Source: Pseudomonadota bacterium (lineage in GTDB: Bacteria; Pseudomonadota; Alphaproteobacteria; Rhodobacterales; Rhodobacteraceae). From it: a stretch of DNA of 64,000 nt. A program made the position numbers and the translations under genes. This document shows positions 51,412 to 60,522 of the stretch, in pieces (within the stretch, counting starts at the first letter, position 1; each line of letters begins with the position of its first letter). The notes below the pieces were generated by a model. The model did no database searches. It had not been told where the DNA came from and saw nothing but the letters and a program-made list of their open reading frames with translations. The stretch lies in the NCBI GenBank assembly GCA_020161615.1, contig JAIUPD010000001.1, positions 124,001-188,000 on the forward strand. The letters are read 5' to 3'.

Positions 51412-52542
51412 ATGCAGATGAAAGCCCCCCTCACCGATCCTTCCGTCCTCCTCGCCCGCCCGCTGACGCTGGCCGGGCTGGCGCTGCGCAACCGGCTGGT
51501 GATGGCACCGATGACCCGCGAGGCGGCGCCGGATGGCGTGCCGACGTCCGAGATGGCGGCCTATTACGCCCGCCGGGCCGAGGGCGGCGCGGGACTCCTG
51601 ATCACCGAGGGCGCGGCGCCGAACGAAGAAGGCCGTTTCGGCCGCGACGTGCCTCGGCTCTACGGGGCCGAGGCGCTGAGGGGTTGGGAGAGGGTGGTGG
51701 CGGGCGTCCATGCCGAGGGCGCGGCGATCCTTGCCCAGGTCTGGCATGTGGGCGCCTTCACGCCGTCGCTCGTCGGCATGAATGACACGCTGGCGGTCAC
51801 GCGGCTCAGCCCCTCGGGTCTGGCGGGGCCCGGGCGCGCGCTGGGCCGGGCCATGACCGGGGCCGAGATCGCGCGCACCATCGCCGATTACGCAAAGGCC
51901 GCCCGCGCCGCGCGCGAGGCCGGTTTCGACGGGATCGAGATTCACGCGGCGCATGGCTATCTGCCCGACCAGTTCTTCCACGCCGCCACCAACCGGCGCA
52001 CGGATGGCTATGGCGGCAGCCTCGCCCAACGGGCGCGTTTCGCGGCGGAGCTGGTCATGGCCTGCAAGGACCGGGCGGGCGCGGATTTCCCGGTGATCAT
52101 CAGGATTTCCCAGTGGAAACAGCTCGATTACGCCGCCCGCGTCGCCGAAAGCCCCGAGGAACTGGCCAGTTGGCTCGCCCCCTTGGTCGCGGCGGGGACG
52201 GACGCTTTCCACGTCTCGACCCGTCGCTTCTGGGACCCGGCGTTCCCGGGCAACGAGACGAACCTCGCCGCCTTCGTGCGGCGGCTGAGCAACCGGCCGG
52301 TGATCGCCGTTGGCTCACTCTTGATGGACATCGACTTCAAGGCGGCGCGCGGGAAGCAATACGCGGCGCTGGCGCCCGCCACGCTGGGCTGGGCCGCCGA
52401 GGGGATCGAGCGCGGCGAATTCGACCTCATTGCCAGCGGCCGCGGCCATCTGGCCAATGCCGATCTGGCGGCACGGATCCTGTCGGGGGGCGCGGCGACA
52501 CTCGCCGCCTATGACCGGCGGCATCTGGAGCGGCTGACGTGA
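51412..52542 (+). CDS. NADH:flavin oxidoreductase (Old Yellow Enzyme family)
   Basis: A 376-residue FMN TIM-barrel ene-reductase-type protein. It has the OYE opening LTLAGLALRNRLVMAPMTRE and the substrate-binding His pair in EIHAAHGYLPDQFF. NRRTDGYGGSLAQRARFAAELV and the C-terminal IASGRGHLANADLAARI agree with the family. It may reduce an alpha,beta-unsaturated carbonyl. No Fe-S or second FAD domain is present, so it is the short form. It closes the enzyme block; transporter genes begin 64 bp later. Confidence 0.92.
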   Translation: MQMKAPLTDPSVLLARPLTLAGLALRNRLVMAPMTREAAPDGVPTSEMAAYYARRAEGGAGLLITEGAAPNEEGRFGRDVPRLYGAEALRGWERVVAGVHAEGAAILAQVWHVGAFTPSLVGMNDTLAVTRLSPSGLAGPGRALGRAMTGAEIARTIADYAKAARAAREAGFDGIEIHAAHGYLPDQFFHAATNRRTDGYGGSLAQRARFAAELVMACKDRAGADFPVIIRISQWKQLDYAARVAESPEELASWLAPLVAAGTDAFHVSTRRFWDPAFPGNETNLAAFVRRLSNRPVIAVGSLLMDIDFKAARGKQYAALAPATLGWAAEGIERGEFDLIASGRGHLANADLAARILSGGAATLAAYDRRHLERLT

Positions 52543-52606
52543 ACAAGACGGTCCGGCACGGACCCGGGACGAACGGGCCGCAAGGCCCGGAAAGGGAGGA
52601 GACGGC

Positions 52607-53497
52607 ATGCTGCTACAGCAGCTATTGAACGGGGTTGTGGTGGGGGGCGTCTACGCGTTGTTCGCGGTGGGCTTCAACCTGGTCTTCGGCGTGCAACGCC
52701 TGTTGAACCTGGCCCATGGCGCGGTCTTCATGACCGGTGCCTTCGTGGCCTATTACACGGTGCGCGCGGGTGGGCCGCTGATCCTGGGCTTCGTCGCCGC
52801 GGCCGTGGCCTCGGGCGTGCTGGCGATGATCATCGAGATCGTCTGCTTCCGCCGCCTGCGCAAATCGGGCGATGCGGAATTCGGCGCCATCATCTCGTCC
52901 ATGGGGGCGGGGATGGTGATCATGACCTTCTGGCAATGGGTCTCGCAAACCCAGGTGCTGCGCTTTCCCTTCGATACCGTCCCGGTCGTCATCTACCGCT
53001 TCTGGGGGCTGCGCGTCTCGCTTTTGCAATTGCTGATGGCCGCGGCCGCCATCGCCATCGTGCTGGTCATGGCCTGGTTCATCTATCGCACTGCCTTCGG
53101 CCGTCAGGTCCGTGCGGTGACGGACAGCGAGCGCGCCTCGATGCTGGTCGGCATCAACCCCAACCGCATCTACAACCTCACCTATTTCATCTCGGGCGCG
53201 CTGGCGGGGGCGGCGGGGGTGCTGGTGGGGCTGGCGTTCAACAACATCAACTTCACCATGGGCGAACCCTACCTCATGTTCGGCTTCGCCATCATCATCC
53301 TGGGCGGCCTCGGCTCCATCCCGGGCGCGCTGATGGCCAGCCTGATCTTCGGCATGGTGCAGACGCTGTCCATCGCCTACCTGCCCTCGGGCCTGACCAC
53401 CGCCTTCATCTTTTCAGCCATGTTCCTGATCCTGCTGGTCCGCCCCAACGGGCTGATGGGCCGGGAAGAGGCCGGCAGCCTGCGTGGACGGAGATAA
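52607..53497 (+). CDS. Branched-chain amino acid type ABC transporter permease LivH
   Basis: A 296-residue inner membrane permease with about eight helices. The LivH opening LLNGVVVGGVYALFAVGFNLVFGVQRLLNLAHGA is clear, and GLGSIPGALMASLIFGMVQ is the cytoplasmic loop that meets the ATPases. Transporters of this class often import aromatic or cyclic acids, so in this cluster it probably takes up the pathway substrate. A GGGAGGAG site precedes the ATG. Confidence 0.92.
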   Translation: MLLQQLLNGVVVGGVYALFAVGFNLVFGVQRLLNLAHGAVFMTGAFVAYYTVRAGGPLILGFVAAAVASGVLAMIIEIVCFRRLRKSGDAEFGAIISSMGAGMVIMTFWQWVSQTQVLRFPFDTVPVVIYRFWGLRVSLLQLLMAAAAIAIVLVMAWFIYRTAFGRQVRAVTDSERASMLVGINPNRIYNLTYFISGALAGAAGVLVGLAFNNINFTMGEPYLMFGFAIIILGGLGSIPGALMASLIFGMVQTLSIAYLPSGLTTAFIFSAMFLILLVRPNGLMGREEAGSLRGRR

Positions 53498-53500
53498 GCC

Positions 53501-54385
53501 ATGATGAACCTTCTTCTTGGCTATCAGCCGCTTCTGGACCTGTTCCTGCTGCATCTGGGGCTGGCCTATGCGCAATGGCTGGTGCTGCGCGCCGGTGTCT
53601 TCTCGCTGGGCACGGTCGGGCTGGCCGCGGTAGGCGCCTATACCGGCGGGATCCTGGTCGTGACCTATGGCCTGCCCGCGCCGCTGGCGCTGATCGCCTC
53701 GGCGCTCTCGGGCGGGCTGGTGGCGCTGGCGCTCTCGGTGCCGCTGGCGCGTCTCAGGGGGATCTATCAGGCCATCGCCACGGTCGCCTTCATCCAGATC
53801 GTGCTGTCGCTGAACATCTACGCCACCAATGTGACGGGCGGCGCGCAGGGCATCACCGGCATCCCCAAGACGGTGGGCACGCCGCTGCTGCTGGTCGCGG
53901 GCGCGGTGACCATCTACCTGATGTACGCCATCACCCGCAGTCGCCTGGGCCGTGCCTTCGACGCGATCCGTCAGAACGAGGCCGTCGCCGCCTCGCTCGG
54001 CGTCTCCATCGTGCGCCACCAGACGCTGGCCTTCGTGCTCTCGGGCGCGCTGGCCGGGGTTTACGGCGCGCTCGAGGCCTTCCATTCCTACGCGCTGGTC
54101 CCCTCGCAATTCGGCTTCCCCTACCTCATTGCCATCCTGTCCTATGTCGTCTTCGGCGGCCGGACGAGCCTTTGGGGCCCGATCGTCGGCACCGCCGTGC
54201 TGATCCTGCTGCCCGAGGTGGTGCGCCCGCTGGCCGATGCGCGGATGCTCGTCTTCGGGATCCTCCTGATCCTCACCATCAACTTCCTGCCCAAGGGTAT
54301 CGCCGACACGCTGATCGAGCGCGCCCGGGGCCGGCGGCTGGGCGCCCGTCGTCCGGCCGAGGCCGACACCGCGAAAGGGAGCTGA
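53501..54385 (+). CDS. Branched-chain amino acid type ABC transporter permease LivM
   Basis: A 294-residue second permease with the LivM motifs FSLGTVGLAAVGAYTGGILVV and LGRAFDAIRQNEAVAASLGVSIVRHQTLAFVLSGALAG-type loop. About eight membrane helices. It begins 3 bp after livH and ends 3 bp before the ATPase gene. The partners form the LivHM channel. Confidence 0.92.
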   Translation: MMNLLLGYQPLLDLFLLHLGLAYAQWLVLRAGVFSLGTVGLAAVGAYTGGILVVTYGLPAPLALIASALSGGLVALALSVPLARLRGIYQAIATVAFIQIVLSLNIYATNVTGGAQGITGIPKTVGTPLLLVAGAVTIYLMYAITRSRLGRAFDAIRQNEAVAASLGVSIVRHQTLAFVLSGALAGVYGALEAFHSYALVPSQFGFPYLIAILSYVVFGGRTSLWGPIVGTAVLILLPEVVRPLADARMLVFGILLILTINFLPKGIADTLIERARGRRLGARRPAEADTAKGS

Positions 54386-54388
54386 GCC

Positions 54389-55150
54389 ATGGCCCTCGTC
54401 CTCGACAATCTCAGCAAGCGTTTCGGCGGCGTCGTCGCCTCGGAAAACGTCAACATCACCGTGCCGAAGGGCAAGATCACCGGGCTGATCGGCCCGAACG
54501 GCGCGGGCAAGACTACCATTGTCAACATGATCACCGGTATGCTGGCGGTGAGCGGTGGCACGATCCGGGTGGATGACACCGACATCACCCGCGCCCCGGC
54601 CGATCAGATCTGCCGGGCGGGGCTGGCGCGGACCTTCCAGAACATCCGCATCCTGCCGGAGAACTCGGTGCTGGATAACATCCTCATCGGCTTTCACCGG
54701 CACGAGCGCTGCTCGACCCTCTCGGCGCTTCTGGGCCTGCCCGCCTCGCGTCGCGAAACCGCGGCGATGCGCGCCCGGGCCGAGGCGCTGCTGGAACGCT
54801 TCGGCATGCGGCATCTGGCGGAATATCCGGCGGGGGGCCTGTCCTATGGCCACCAGCGGCGGGTCGAGATGATGCGCGCGCTGGCGTCCGAGCCGGAATA
54901 CATCCTGCTCGACGAGCCCATCGCCGGCATGAACGATGTCGAATCCGACGCGCTGGCGGTCCTCTTCCGGGATCTCGCCGACAGCGGCATCGGCATCCTG
55001 CTCATCGAACACAACCTGCGCTTCGTCACCCGGCTTTGCGAGCATATCTACGTGCTGGACGGCGGGCGCCTCATCGCCGAGGGCGCGCCCGAGGCGGTGC
55101 TTTCGGACCCGGCGGTGCTGACCGCCTATGTCGGAGGCGAGCATGCTTGA
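54389..55150 (+). CDS. ABC transporter ATP-binding protein LivG
   Basis: A 253-residue ATPase. Walker A GPNGAGKTT, signature LSYGHQRRVEM (LSYGxQ form usual for LivG) and Walker B ILLDEPIAGM are present, and the LivG-specific RTFQNIRILPENSVLDNI block is clear. Overlap with livF of 8 bases supports coupled translation. Confidence 0.94.
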   Translation: MALVLDNLSKRFGGVVASENVNITVPKGKITGLIGPNGAGKTTIVNMITGMLAVSGGTIRVDDTDITRAPADQICRAGLARTFQNIRILPENSVLDNILIGFHRHERCSTLSALLGLPASRRETAAMRARAEALLERFGMRHLAEYPAGGLSYGHQRRVEMMRALASEPEYILLDEPIAGMNDVESDALAVLFRDLADSGIGILLIEHNLRFVTRLCEHIYVLDGGRLIAEGAPEAVLSDPAVLTAYVGGEHA

Positions 55151-55856
55151 GATCCGCGACCTTCAGGTCCATTACAACGGCATCACCGCGCTGAGGGGCG
55201 TCTCGCTCGACGTCAAACAGGGCGAGGTCGTGGCGCTGATCGGCCCCAATGGCGCCGGCAAATCCACGCTGGTCAATGCCGTGTCGGGCATCGTCAACCC
55301 CTCGGCCGGCAGCATCGCCTTCGAGGGCAAGCCGCTCCACACCAGCCGCGCCTGGAATATCTCGGGTCTGGGCGTGTTGCAGGTGCCCGAGGGGCGGCAG
55401 GTCTTCCCGCAGCTTACCGTGACCGAGAACCTGCAACTCGGCACCACGGCACTGCGCGGCCGCAAGGCCGAGATCCCGCTGGCCGAGGTCTATACGCTGT
55501 TCCCGATCCTGCGCGAGCGGTCCGAGCAACTGGCGGGCTCGCTGTCCGGCGGCCAACAGCAGATGCTGGCTATCGGCCGGGCACTGATGGGCTCGCCGCG
55601 GCTCTTGCTGCTGGACGAGCCCAGCCTCGGCCTTGCGCCGGTCATCATCGCCCAAGTCTTCGCGGCGCTCCGCACGCTGAAAGAGCGCGGCATGACCATC
55701 CTGCTGATCGAGCAGAACGCGACCCTCGCGCTCGATCTGTCGGATCGGGCCTACATCCTCGAACAGGGCCGCGTGGTGATGTCGGGGGCAAGCAAGGCCC
55801 TCGCCGCCGACGCGGATGTCGTTTCCCACTACCTCGGCGTCACGCCCGAAGGCTGA
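55143..55856 (+). CDS. ABC transporter ATP-binding protein LivF
   Basis: A 237-residue ATPase with Walker A GPNGAGKST, signature LSGGQQQML and Walker B LLLDEPSLGLAP. VPEGRQVFPQLTVTENL is the LivF hallmark. The start at 55143 (MLEIRDLQVHYNG) overlaps livG; an in-frame start 15 bases upstream is possible but less likely. It ends 40 bp before the binding protein gene. Confidence 0.94.
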   Translation: MLEIRDLQVHYNGITALRGVSLDVKQGEVVALIGPNGAGKSTLVNAVSGIVNPSAGSIAFEGKPLHTSRAWNISGLGVLQVPEGRQVFPQLTVTENLQLGTTALRGRKAEIPLAEVYTLFPILRERSEQLAGSLSGGQQQMLAIGRALMGSPRLLLLDEPSLGLAPVIIAQVFAALRTLKERGMTILLIEQNATLALDLSDRAYILEQGRVVMSGASKALAADADVVSHYLGVTPEG

Positions 55857-55896
55857 CGCCCGAGCATCGCAACCCACGTCATACAGGGAGGACAGG

Positions 55897-57021
55897 ATGA
55901 CGAAGGTTTCCAGACTGACAATGAAGGCGCTCCTGGGCGCCACGCTTCTCGCCGGACCCGCCGCAGCGGATGAGGTGAACATCTCGGCGATCCTGTCGAC
56001 GACCGGCACCTATGCCTTTGTCGGCGTGCCGCTGGTCAACGGCATCCGCATGGCGGACGAGGAACTGGCGGCCGCGGGCGGTTATGGCGACCATACGGTC
56101 GCCATCCAGTACGACGACAACCGCTCGGACCGGCAGGAGGCGATCTCGCTGCTGACCCGGCGTGCCAACGTCGATCAGTCCGACCTGATCCTCGGCCCGA
56201 TCGCCTCGTCCGAGGCGATGGCCACGGGCCCCGTCGCGGTGCAGCTGCAAGTGCCGATGTTCACCGTGGCGATGACCTCCGAGGTCCTGCCGCTGGGCGA
56301 GTGGATCTTCAAATCGACCGAAACCGCCGTCACCTACATGCCGCCCCTCGCCAATTACATCGGCGAGACGCTGCAACCGGCGAATTGCTATCTGGTGTCG
56401 ATCCTGGATAACCCAGGCTACATCATCCAGAAGGATGTGTTCCGCGACACGCTCGCCTCGCATGGGGTCGAGATCATCGCCGATGAGGGGATCCTGGCCT
56501 CGGACACCGATTTCACGGCGCTGTCGACCAAGATCGTCGATGCGGACCCCGAGTGCCTCTTCGTCACCACCCCGCCCGAGCAGGCCGCCAATATCATCCT
56601 GCAGGCGCGTCAGGCGGGCCTCGACCCCGACACGATCATCGCGGGTGACACCGGCCTCGGCTCCTCGCAATTCATCAACGCCGCCGGGTCGGCGGGCGAG
56701 GGGACGCTCTTCGTCTCGATCTTCTCCGAGGATTACTCGGACGCAACCCGTGACTTTGCCGAGCGCTATCAGGCCCGCTACGGCATCCCGCCCGACCATT
56801 GGGCCGCAACCGGCTATTCGATGATGTCGATCATCGCCGCGGCGATCAGCAGCATCGAGGGCGAGGTCACGCGCGAGAACCTGCGCGAGGCGATGACCCA
56901 GACCCGCGACGTGCCGGTGCTGATGGGCACGGGCTCCATGACCTTTGGCGAAGGCCGGGTGCCGGTCCATGGCAGCGTCGTGATGCGCGTGCGCGACGGC
57001 GGCTGGGAAGTGGTCCAGTAA
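55897..57021 (+). CDS. Periplasmic substrate-binding protein of the Liv-type importer
   Basis: A 374-residue type I binding protein with a signal peptide (MKALLGATLLAGPAAA) and the family features NISAILSTTGTYAFVGVPLVNGIRMADEEL, LILGPIASSEAMA and FVSIFSEDYSD. It captures the ligand for LivHMGF, which precedes it. GGGAGGA at 55886-55892 sets the start at 55897. The ligand is probably the compound the cluster breaks down rather than an amino acid. Confidence 0.92.
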   Translation: MTKVSRLTMKALLGATLLAGPAAADEVNISAILSTTGTYAFVGVPLVNGIRMADEELAAAGGYGDHTVAIQYDDNRSDRQEAISLLTRRANVDQSDLILGPIASSEAMATGPVAVQLQVPMFTVAMTSEVLPLGEWIFKSTETAVTYMPPLANYIGETLQPANCYLVSILDNPGYIIQKDVFRDTLASHGVEIIADEGILASDTDFTALSTKIVDADPECLFVTTPPEQAANIILQARQAGLDPDTIIAGDTGLGSSQFINAAGSAGEGTLFVSIFSEDYSDATRDFAERYQARYGIPPDHWAATGYSMMSIIAAAISSIEGEVTRENLREAMTQTRDVPVLMGTGSMTFGEGRVPVHGSVVMRVRDGGWEVVQ

Positions 57022-57023
57022 CC

Positions 57024-58508
57024 ATGGCCGGATTTTCCGGCACCGAGGCACCGGGCGACACGCCCGGTGCCGATGTTACCTGCGACGTGCTGGTGGTGGG
57101 GACAGGGCCGGGCGGCATGGCCGCCACCGCGGCCGCGGCCGCCACCGGGGCCGAGGTCCATGTCATCGAGGCGCTGGACGCCATCGGCGGCAATTCGGTC
57201 TGGTCCACCGGCTACATGGCTTTCGTCAACTCCCGTGCCCAGGCCGAGGCCGGGATCAAGGACAGCGCCGAGGCTTTCCTGGAGGATGCCGACCATTCCA
57301 TCGCTCTGCTCGGCGAGCGCTACCCGATGATCGCCGATCCCGCGCTGATGCGGCTTTTCGCCGAGCACAGCGCCGCCACCTACGACGACCTCATCGCCCG
57401 GGGCGTGCGGTTTTCCCGTTTCATCCCGCGCCCCCTGCAGCACCGCACCGACCGGATGCTGGCGGTCGAGGACATGATGGCCTTCCGCCGCGCCTTCGAG
57501 CCCGATTTCGCTCGACCCAACGTGACGCTGCACCTGACCACCACCGCCCGGCGGCTGGTGACCGAGGGGGGCCGCGTCACCGGCCTGATCGTCGAGGATG
57601 CCACCGGCCGGACCCGCCGCTGGCAGGTGCGTAGGGCGGTGGTCCTGGCCACCGGCGGCTTTCAGGCCAATCCTGAACTCCGCGCGCGGCATGTGCCGGG
57701 GTATCTGGCCCGCGCGCCCTATCTCGGCGTCGATACCTGCCGGGGCGACGGGCATCTGATGGCCGGGGCGGTGGGGGCGGACCTCATCAACATGGCGCAG
57801 GTGCTGCCGCTCGTCATCGTCTCCTCCTCGCTGGTCGAGGATTGCATCGCCGTCACCCGCGACGGCCGCCGCTTCCATGACGAGGCCGGGCCCTACGAGC
57901 GCCGGGTCGAGGCCTTGCAGGCCCAGCCGGGGCGCGAGGCCTGGTACATCATCGACGACGAGACCCTGCGCCGCAAAGGGCAGTTGGTGGCGCAGATGCC
58001 CCGGCCGGGTGTCTCGGCGCCCGATCTTGGCACACTCGCGGCGCAGATCGGGGTGGATCCGGCAGGGCTGGCGGCCTCGGTCGCCGGCTGGAACGACTTC
58101 CTTGCCGGAGGCGCGATGAAGGACCCCGACTTCGGCCGGGTCGTCTTGCCCGAAGGCCGCCGCCCCATCGCAAAGGGGCCGTTTCATGCCCTGCCCATGG
58201 TGGTGGGCTCGAACTTCGTGGCGGGCGGCCTCAGGGTCACGGCGGCGATGCAGGCGGTCGATGTGTTCGGCGCGGCGATCCCCGGGCTTTACGCGGCGGG
58301 CGATGCGGTGGGCGGGCTGAACCCGACGGCGGAACTGGGGGGCATGCGGCTTTGCGGCGGCTTCACCCTGGGCCGGATCGCCGGGACCTCGGCCGCGTTG
58401 GGCCTGAGCGCCCCGGTCGAGGGGCCACGCTTGCAAGGCGCCCATCTGCCCGGCATGGTGGGTACCAGGGTCGCCTTGCAGAACATCCCGGGTGACGGAT
58501 CTCAGTAA
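57024..58508 (+). CDS. FAD-dependent oxidoreductase (fumarate reductase/KstD-like), second copy
   Basis: A 494-residue flavoprotein of the same group as the gene at 49189. FAD motif GTGPGGMAATAAAAATGAEV at about residues 27-45; GGNSVWSTGYMAF, DTCRGDGHLMAGAVGADLINM and the C-terminal GLYAAGDAVGGLNPTAELGGMRLCGGFTLGRIA follow. The start at 57024 is 2 bp after the binding protein gene, so it belongs to that operon. It overlaps the convergent reductase gene by seven bases. It may dehydrogenate a saturated ring or chain. Confidence 0.87.
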   Translation: MAGFSGTEAPGDTPGADVTCDVLVVGTGPGGMAATAAAAATGAEVHVIEALDAIGGNSVWSTGYMAFVNSRAQAEAGIKDSAEAFLEDADHSIALLGERYPMIADPALMRLFAEHSAATYDDLIARGVRFSRFIPRPLQHRTDRMLAVEDMMAFRRAFEPDFARPNVTLHLTTTARRLVTEGGRVTGLIVEDATGRTRRWQVRRAVVLATGGFQANPELRARHVPGYLARAPYLGVDTCRGDGHLMAGAVGADLINMAQVLPLVIVSSSLVEDCIAVTRDGRRFHDEAGPYERRVEALQAQPGREAWYIIDDETLRRKGQLVAQMPRPGVSAPDLGTLAAQIGVDPAGLAASVAGWNDFLAGGAMKDPDFGRVVLPEGRRPIAKGPFHALPMVVGSNFVAGGLRVTAAMQAVDVFGAAIPGLYAAGDAVGGLNPTAELGGMRLCGGFTLGRIAGTSAALGLSAPVEGPRLQGAHLPGMVGTRVALQNIPGDGSQ

Positions 58509-59467
58509 TCGGGCTCGATCACCAGCCGGGCCGACAGCGCGCGCGACGAACAGGGCATGAAGCAATCGTTGCGCGCGCGCTCGGCCGCGGTCAGGAACTG
58601 GTCGCGGTGATCGGGCCTGCCGTCGATGACCCGGGTCATGCACATGCCGCAGACCCCTTCGGTGCAGGAATTGGGCACATCGAGCCCCGCCGCCAGCAGC
58701 GCGTCCAGCGCCGTCTGGCCCTTGGCCACCGTCACCACCTGGCCGCTGCCCGCCACCTCGATCTCGAAGGCGGAATCGCTGTCGCGTTGTTCGACACTGC
58801 CGGAGAAATACTCGGTACGCACCGCCTCCTCGGGCCAGCCAGCCGCCAGCGCCGCGCCTTTCACCCAGTCCAGAAACCCCGAAGGCCCGCAGATATAGAC
58901 GTGATCTGCCGGCCCCCGTGCCGCGAGCAGGGCCGCCAGCGGCAGGCGCTGGTCCTCGGGGCCGTCATCCAGATGCAGGTGCACCCGGTCGCGGAAGGGC
59001 GCTGCCGCCAACCGGTCGGCAAAAGCCATGCGGGCAGCGGACCGCGCGCAGTAATGCAGCGCAAAGGGGGCGCCCTTGGCCGCCAGCGCCTCGGCCATGG
59101 CCAGAATCGGCGTGACCCCGATCCCGCCTGCGATCAGCAGCGAATGCCCGGCGCCCGGCGCCAGTTCGAAATGGTTCTTTGGCGGGCCGATCATCAGCCG
59201 GTCGCCGGTCGCCACCCGCTCGTGCAGATGTTGCGATCCCCCGCGCGAGGCGGGCTCGCGCAGGACGGCGATCTGATAGCGATCCGTCTCGCCCGGCGCG
59301 TTGCACAGCGAATATTGCCGCGCGGGCAGGCCCGGCAGCATCACGTCGATATGGGCGCCCGCGGTGAAAGCGGGCAGCGTGCCGCCGGTGACGGGTACCA
59401 GATCGAAGCCCAGAATCCCCTCGGCCTCGCGCCGGATCGCGGCGACCCGCATCTCGAGCACGCTCAT
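58502..59467 (-). CDS. PDR/VanB family ferredoxin oxidoreductase
   Basis: A 321-residue one-piece reductase: a flavin-binding beta barrel (ARQYSLCNAP), an NAD-binding domain (LLIAGGIGVTPILAMAEAL) and a C-terminal plant-type 2Fe-2S domain with Cys268, Cys273, Cys276 and Cys302. Such reductases pass electrons from NAD(P)H to Rieske oxygenases such as VanA or, when fused, to P450s. No Rieske oxygenase lies in this window, so the P450s are the likely partners. It is divergent from lysR. Confidence 0.9.
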   Translation of the reverse strand: MSVLEMRVAAIRREAEGILGFDLVPVTGGTLPAFTAGAHIDVMLPGLPARQYSLCNAPGETDRYQIAVLREPASRGGSQHLHERVATGDRLMIGPPKNHFELAPGAGHSLLIAGGIGVTPILAMAEALAAKGAPFALHYCARSAARMAFADRLAAAPFRDRVHLHLDDGPEDQRLPLAALLAARGPADHVYICGPSGFLDWVKGAALAAGWPEEAVRTEYFSGSVEQRDSDSAFEIEVAGSGQVVTVAKGQTALDALLAAGLDVPNSCTEGVCGMCMTRVIDGRPDHRDQFLTAAERARNDCFMPCSSRALSARLVIEPDY

Positions 59468-59551
59468 CGGAACCTCCCTTTTCCCAACTCCCTGATTGCC
59501 AGCTTGCCCAGGACGGAGATATAGTCAAACCGGATATTCTTATGAGTAAAT

Positions 59552-59564
59552 TCTGATTTTCAGA
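59552..59564. promoter_or_regulatory. LysR-type box in the lysR/reductase region (site 2)
   Basis: TCTGATTTTCAGA, a T-N11-A dyad, lies 34 bp before the lysR start and about 85 bp before the divergent reductase start. This is the place expected for autoregulation and activation by a LysR protein. The flanking AT-rich sequence probably contains both promoters. Confidence 0.65.
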
Positions 59565-59598
59565 TGGAGAGCGGCACGGCCCTGGGGAGGGGGCGTCC

Positions 59599-60522
59599 AT
59601 GAAGGCACCGAACTTCACCCTGCGGCAGCTGATGTATTTCGTGGCCGCCGCCAAATACGGCAAGATCGCCAATGCCGCGGTCGAGATCGGGATTTCGCAA
59701 TCGGCGGTGACGACGGCGATCCTGGATCTGGAGCGCACGCTGGGCTTTCCGCTGCTCGACCGCCACGTCAGCGGCGTGACGCTGACCCATCGCGGCCACC
59801 TCTTCCACCAGCACGCCATGAAGGTGCTCGAGGCCGCCGACGAGGCGCAGCGCTGGCCGTTCCAGGCCTCGCTCAACCTGTCAGGCAAGCTCAGGATCGC
59901 GGCCACCCATGTTGTCGTCGGCTATTTCCTGCTGCCCTATCTGGGCAAGTTCCTGGCTGCGCATCCGAAGGTCGAGGTCTCGCTGGAGGAACTGACACGG
60001 CCGGAATGCGAGGATGCGCTGATCGCAGGCAAGGCCGATCTGGGGATCATCCTGACCTCGAACCTGGGCAATCCCGACGATCTGCAGAAGCGCCCGCTGA
60101 TCCAGGCGCAGCGGCGGCTCTGGATCTCGAACAACTCGCCCTTGATGGCGGAAAAGTCGGTGCCGCTGGAGCGGCTGAACGGTCTGCCCTACGTCTTCCT
60201 GATGGTGGACGAGGGCGAGCGGGTCCTGCGCGAACTGGTCCGCCCCTTCGGATTCGAGCCCAACGTGGTCCTGCGCACCACCTCGATGGAGGCGATGCGC
60301 GAATGGATCGGGCTGGGGCTGGGGGTGACCATCGTCGCCGATACGGTTTACCGGCCGTGGTCATTGGAGGGGTTGAAGATCGAGCGCCGCCCGCTTGCCG
60401 ACCCGATCCCGCCCTTGGAAATCGGCCTCGTCTGGCGCAAGGACCGGCCGATGGACGAGGTAACCGAAGGTTTCGCCAGCTTCCTGCGCCAGTCGGTGCC
60501 GGTCAGCGATGGGCTGGACTGA
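59599..60522 (+). CDS. LysR family transcriptional regulator
   Basis: A 307-residue LysR regulator. The winged helix is FTLRQLMYFVAAAKYGKIANAAVEIGISQSAVTTAILDLERTLGF, followed by a ligand-binding domain with two alpha/beta lobes. The divergent reductase and the three matching T-N11-A boxes make it the likely activator of this cluster. GGGGAGGGGG precedes the ATG. It overlaps the convergent MFS gene by 20 bases. Confidence 0.93.
   Translation: MKAPNFTLRQLMYFVAAAKYGKIANAAVEIGISQSAVTTAILDLERTLGFPLLDRHVSGVTLTHRGHLFHQHAMKVLEAADEAQRWPFQASLNLSGKLRIAATHVVVGYFLLPYLGKFLAAHPKVEVSLEELTRPECEDALIAGKADLGIILTSNLGNPDDLQKRPLIQAQRRLWISNNSPLMAEKSVPLERLNGLPYVFLMVDEGERVLRELVRPFGFEPNVVLRTTSMEAMREWIGLGLGVTIVADTVYRPWSLEGLKIERRPLADPIPPLEIGLVWRKDRPMDEVTEGFASFLRQSVPVSDGLD

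Noticed and set aside
53408-53420. TTTTCAG word in livH as a further LysR box
   Set aside because: It is inside a coding region and has no TCTG half at the right distance.
53414-55144. A 576-codon minus-strand frame opposite the LivM and LivG genes
   Set aside because: His/Arg/Asp-rich shadow of LivM and LivG with no recognisable domain.
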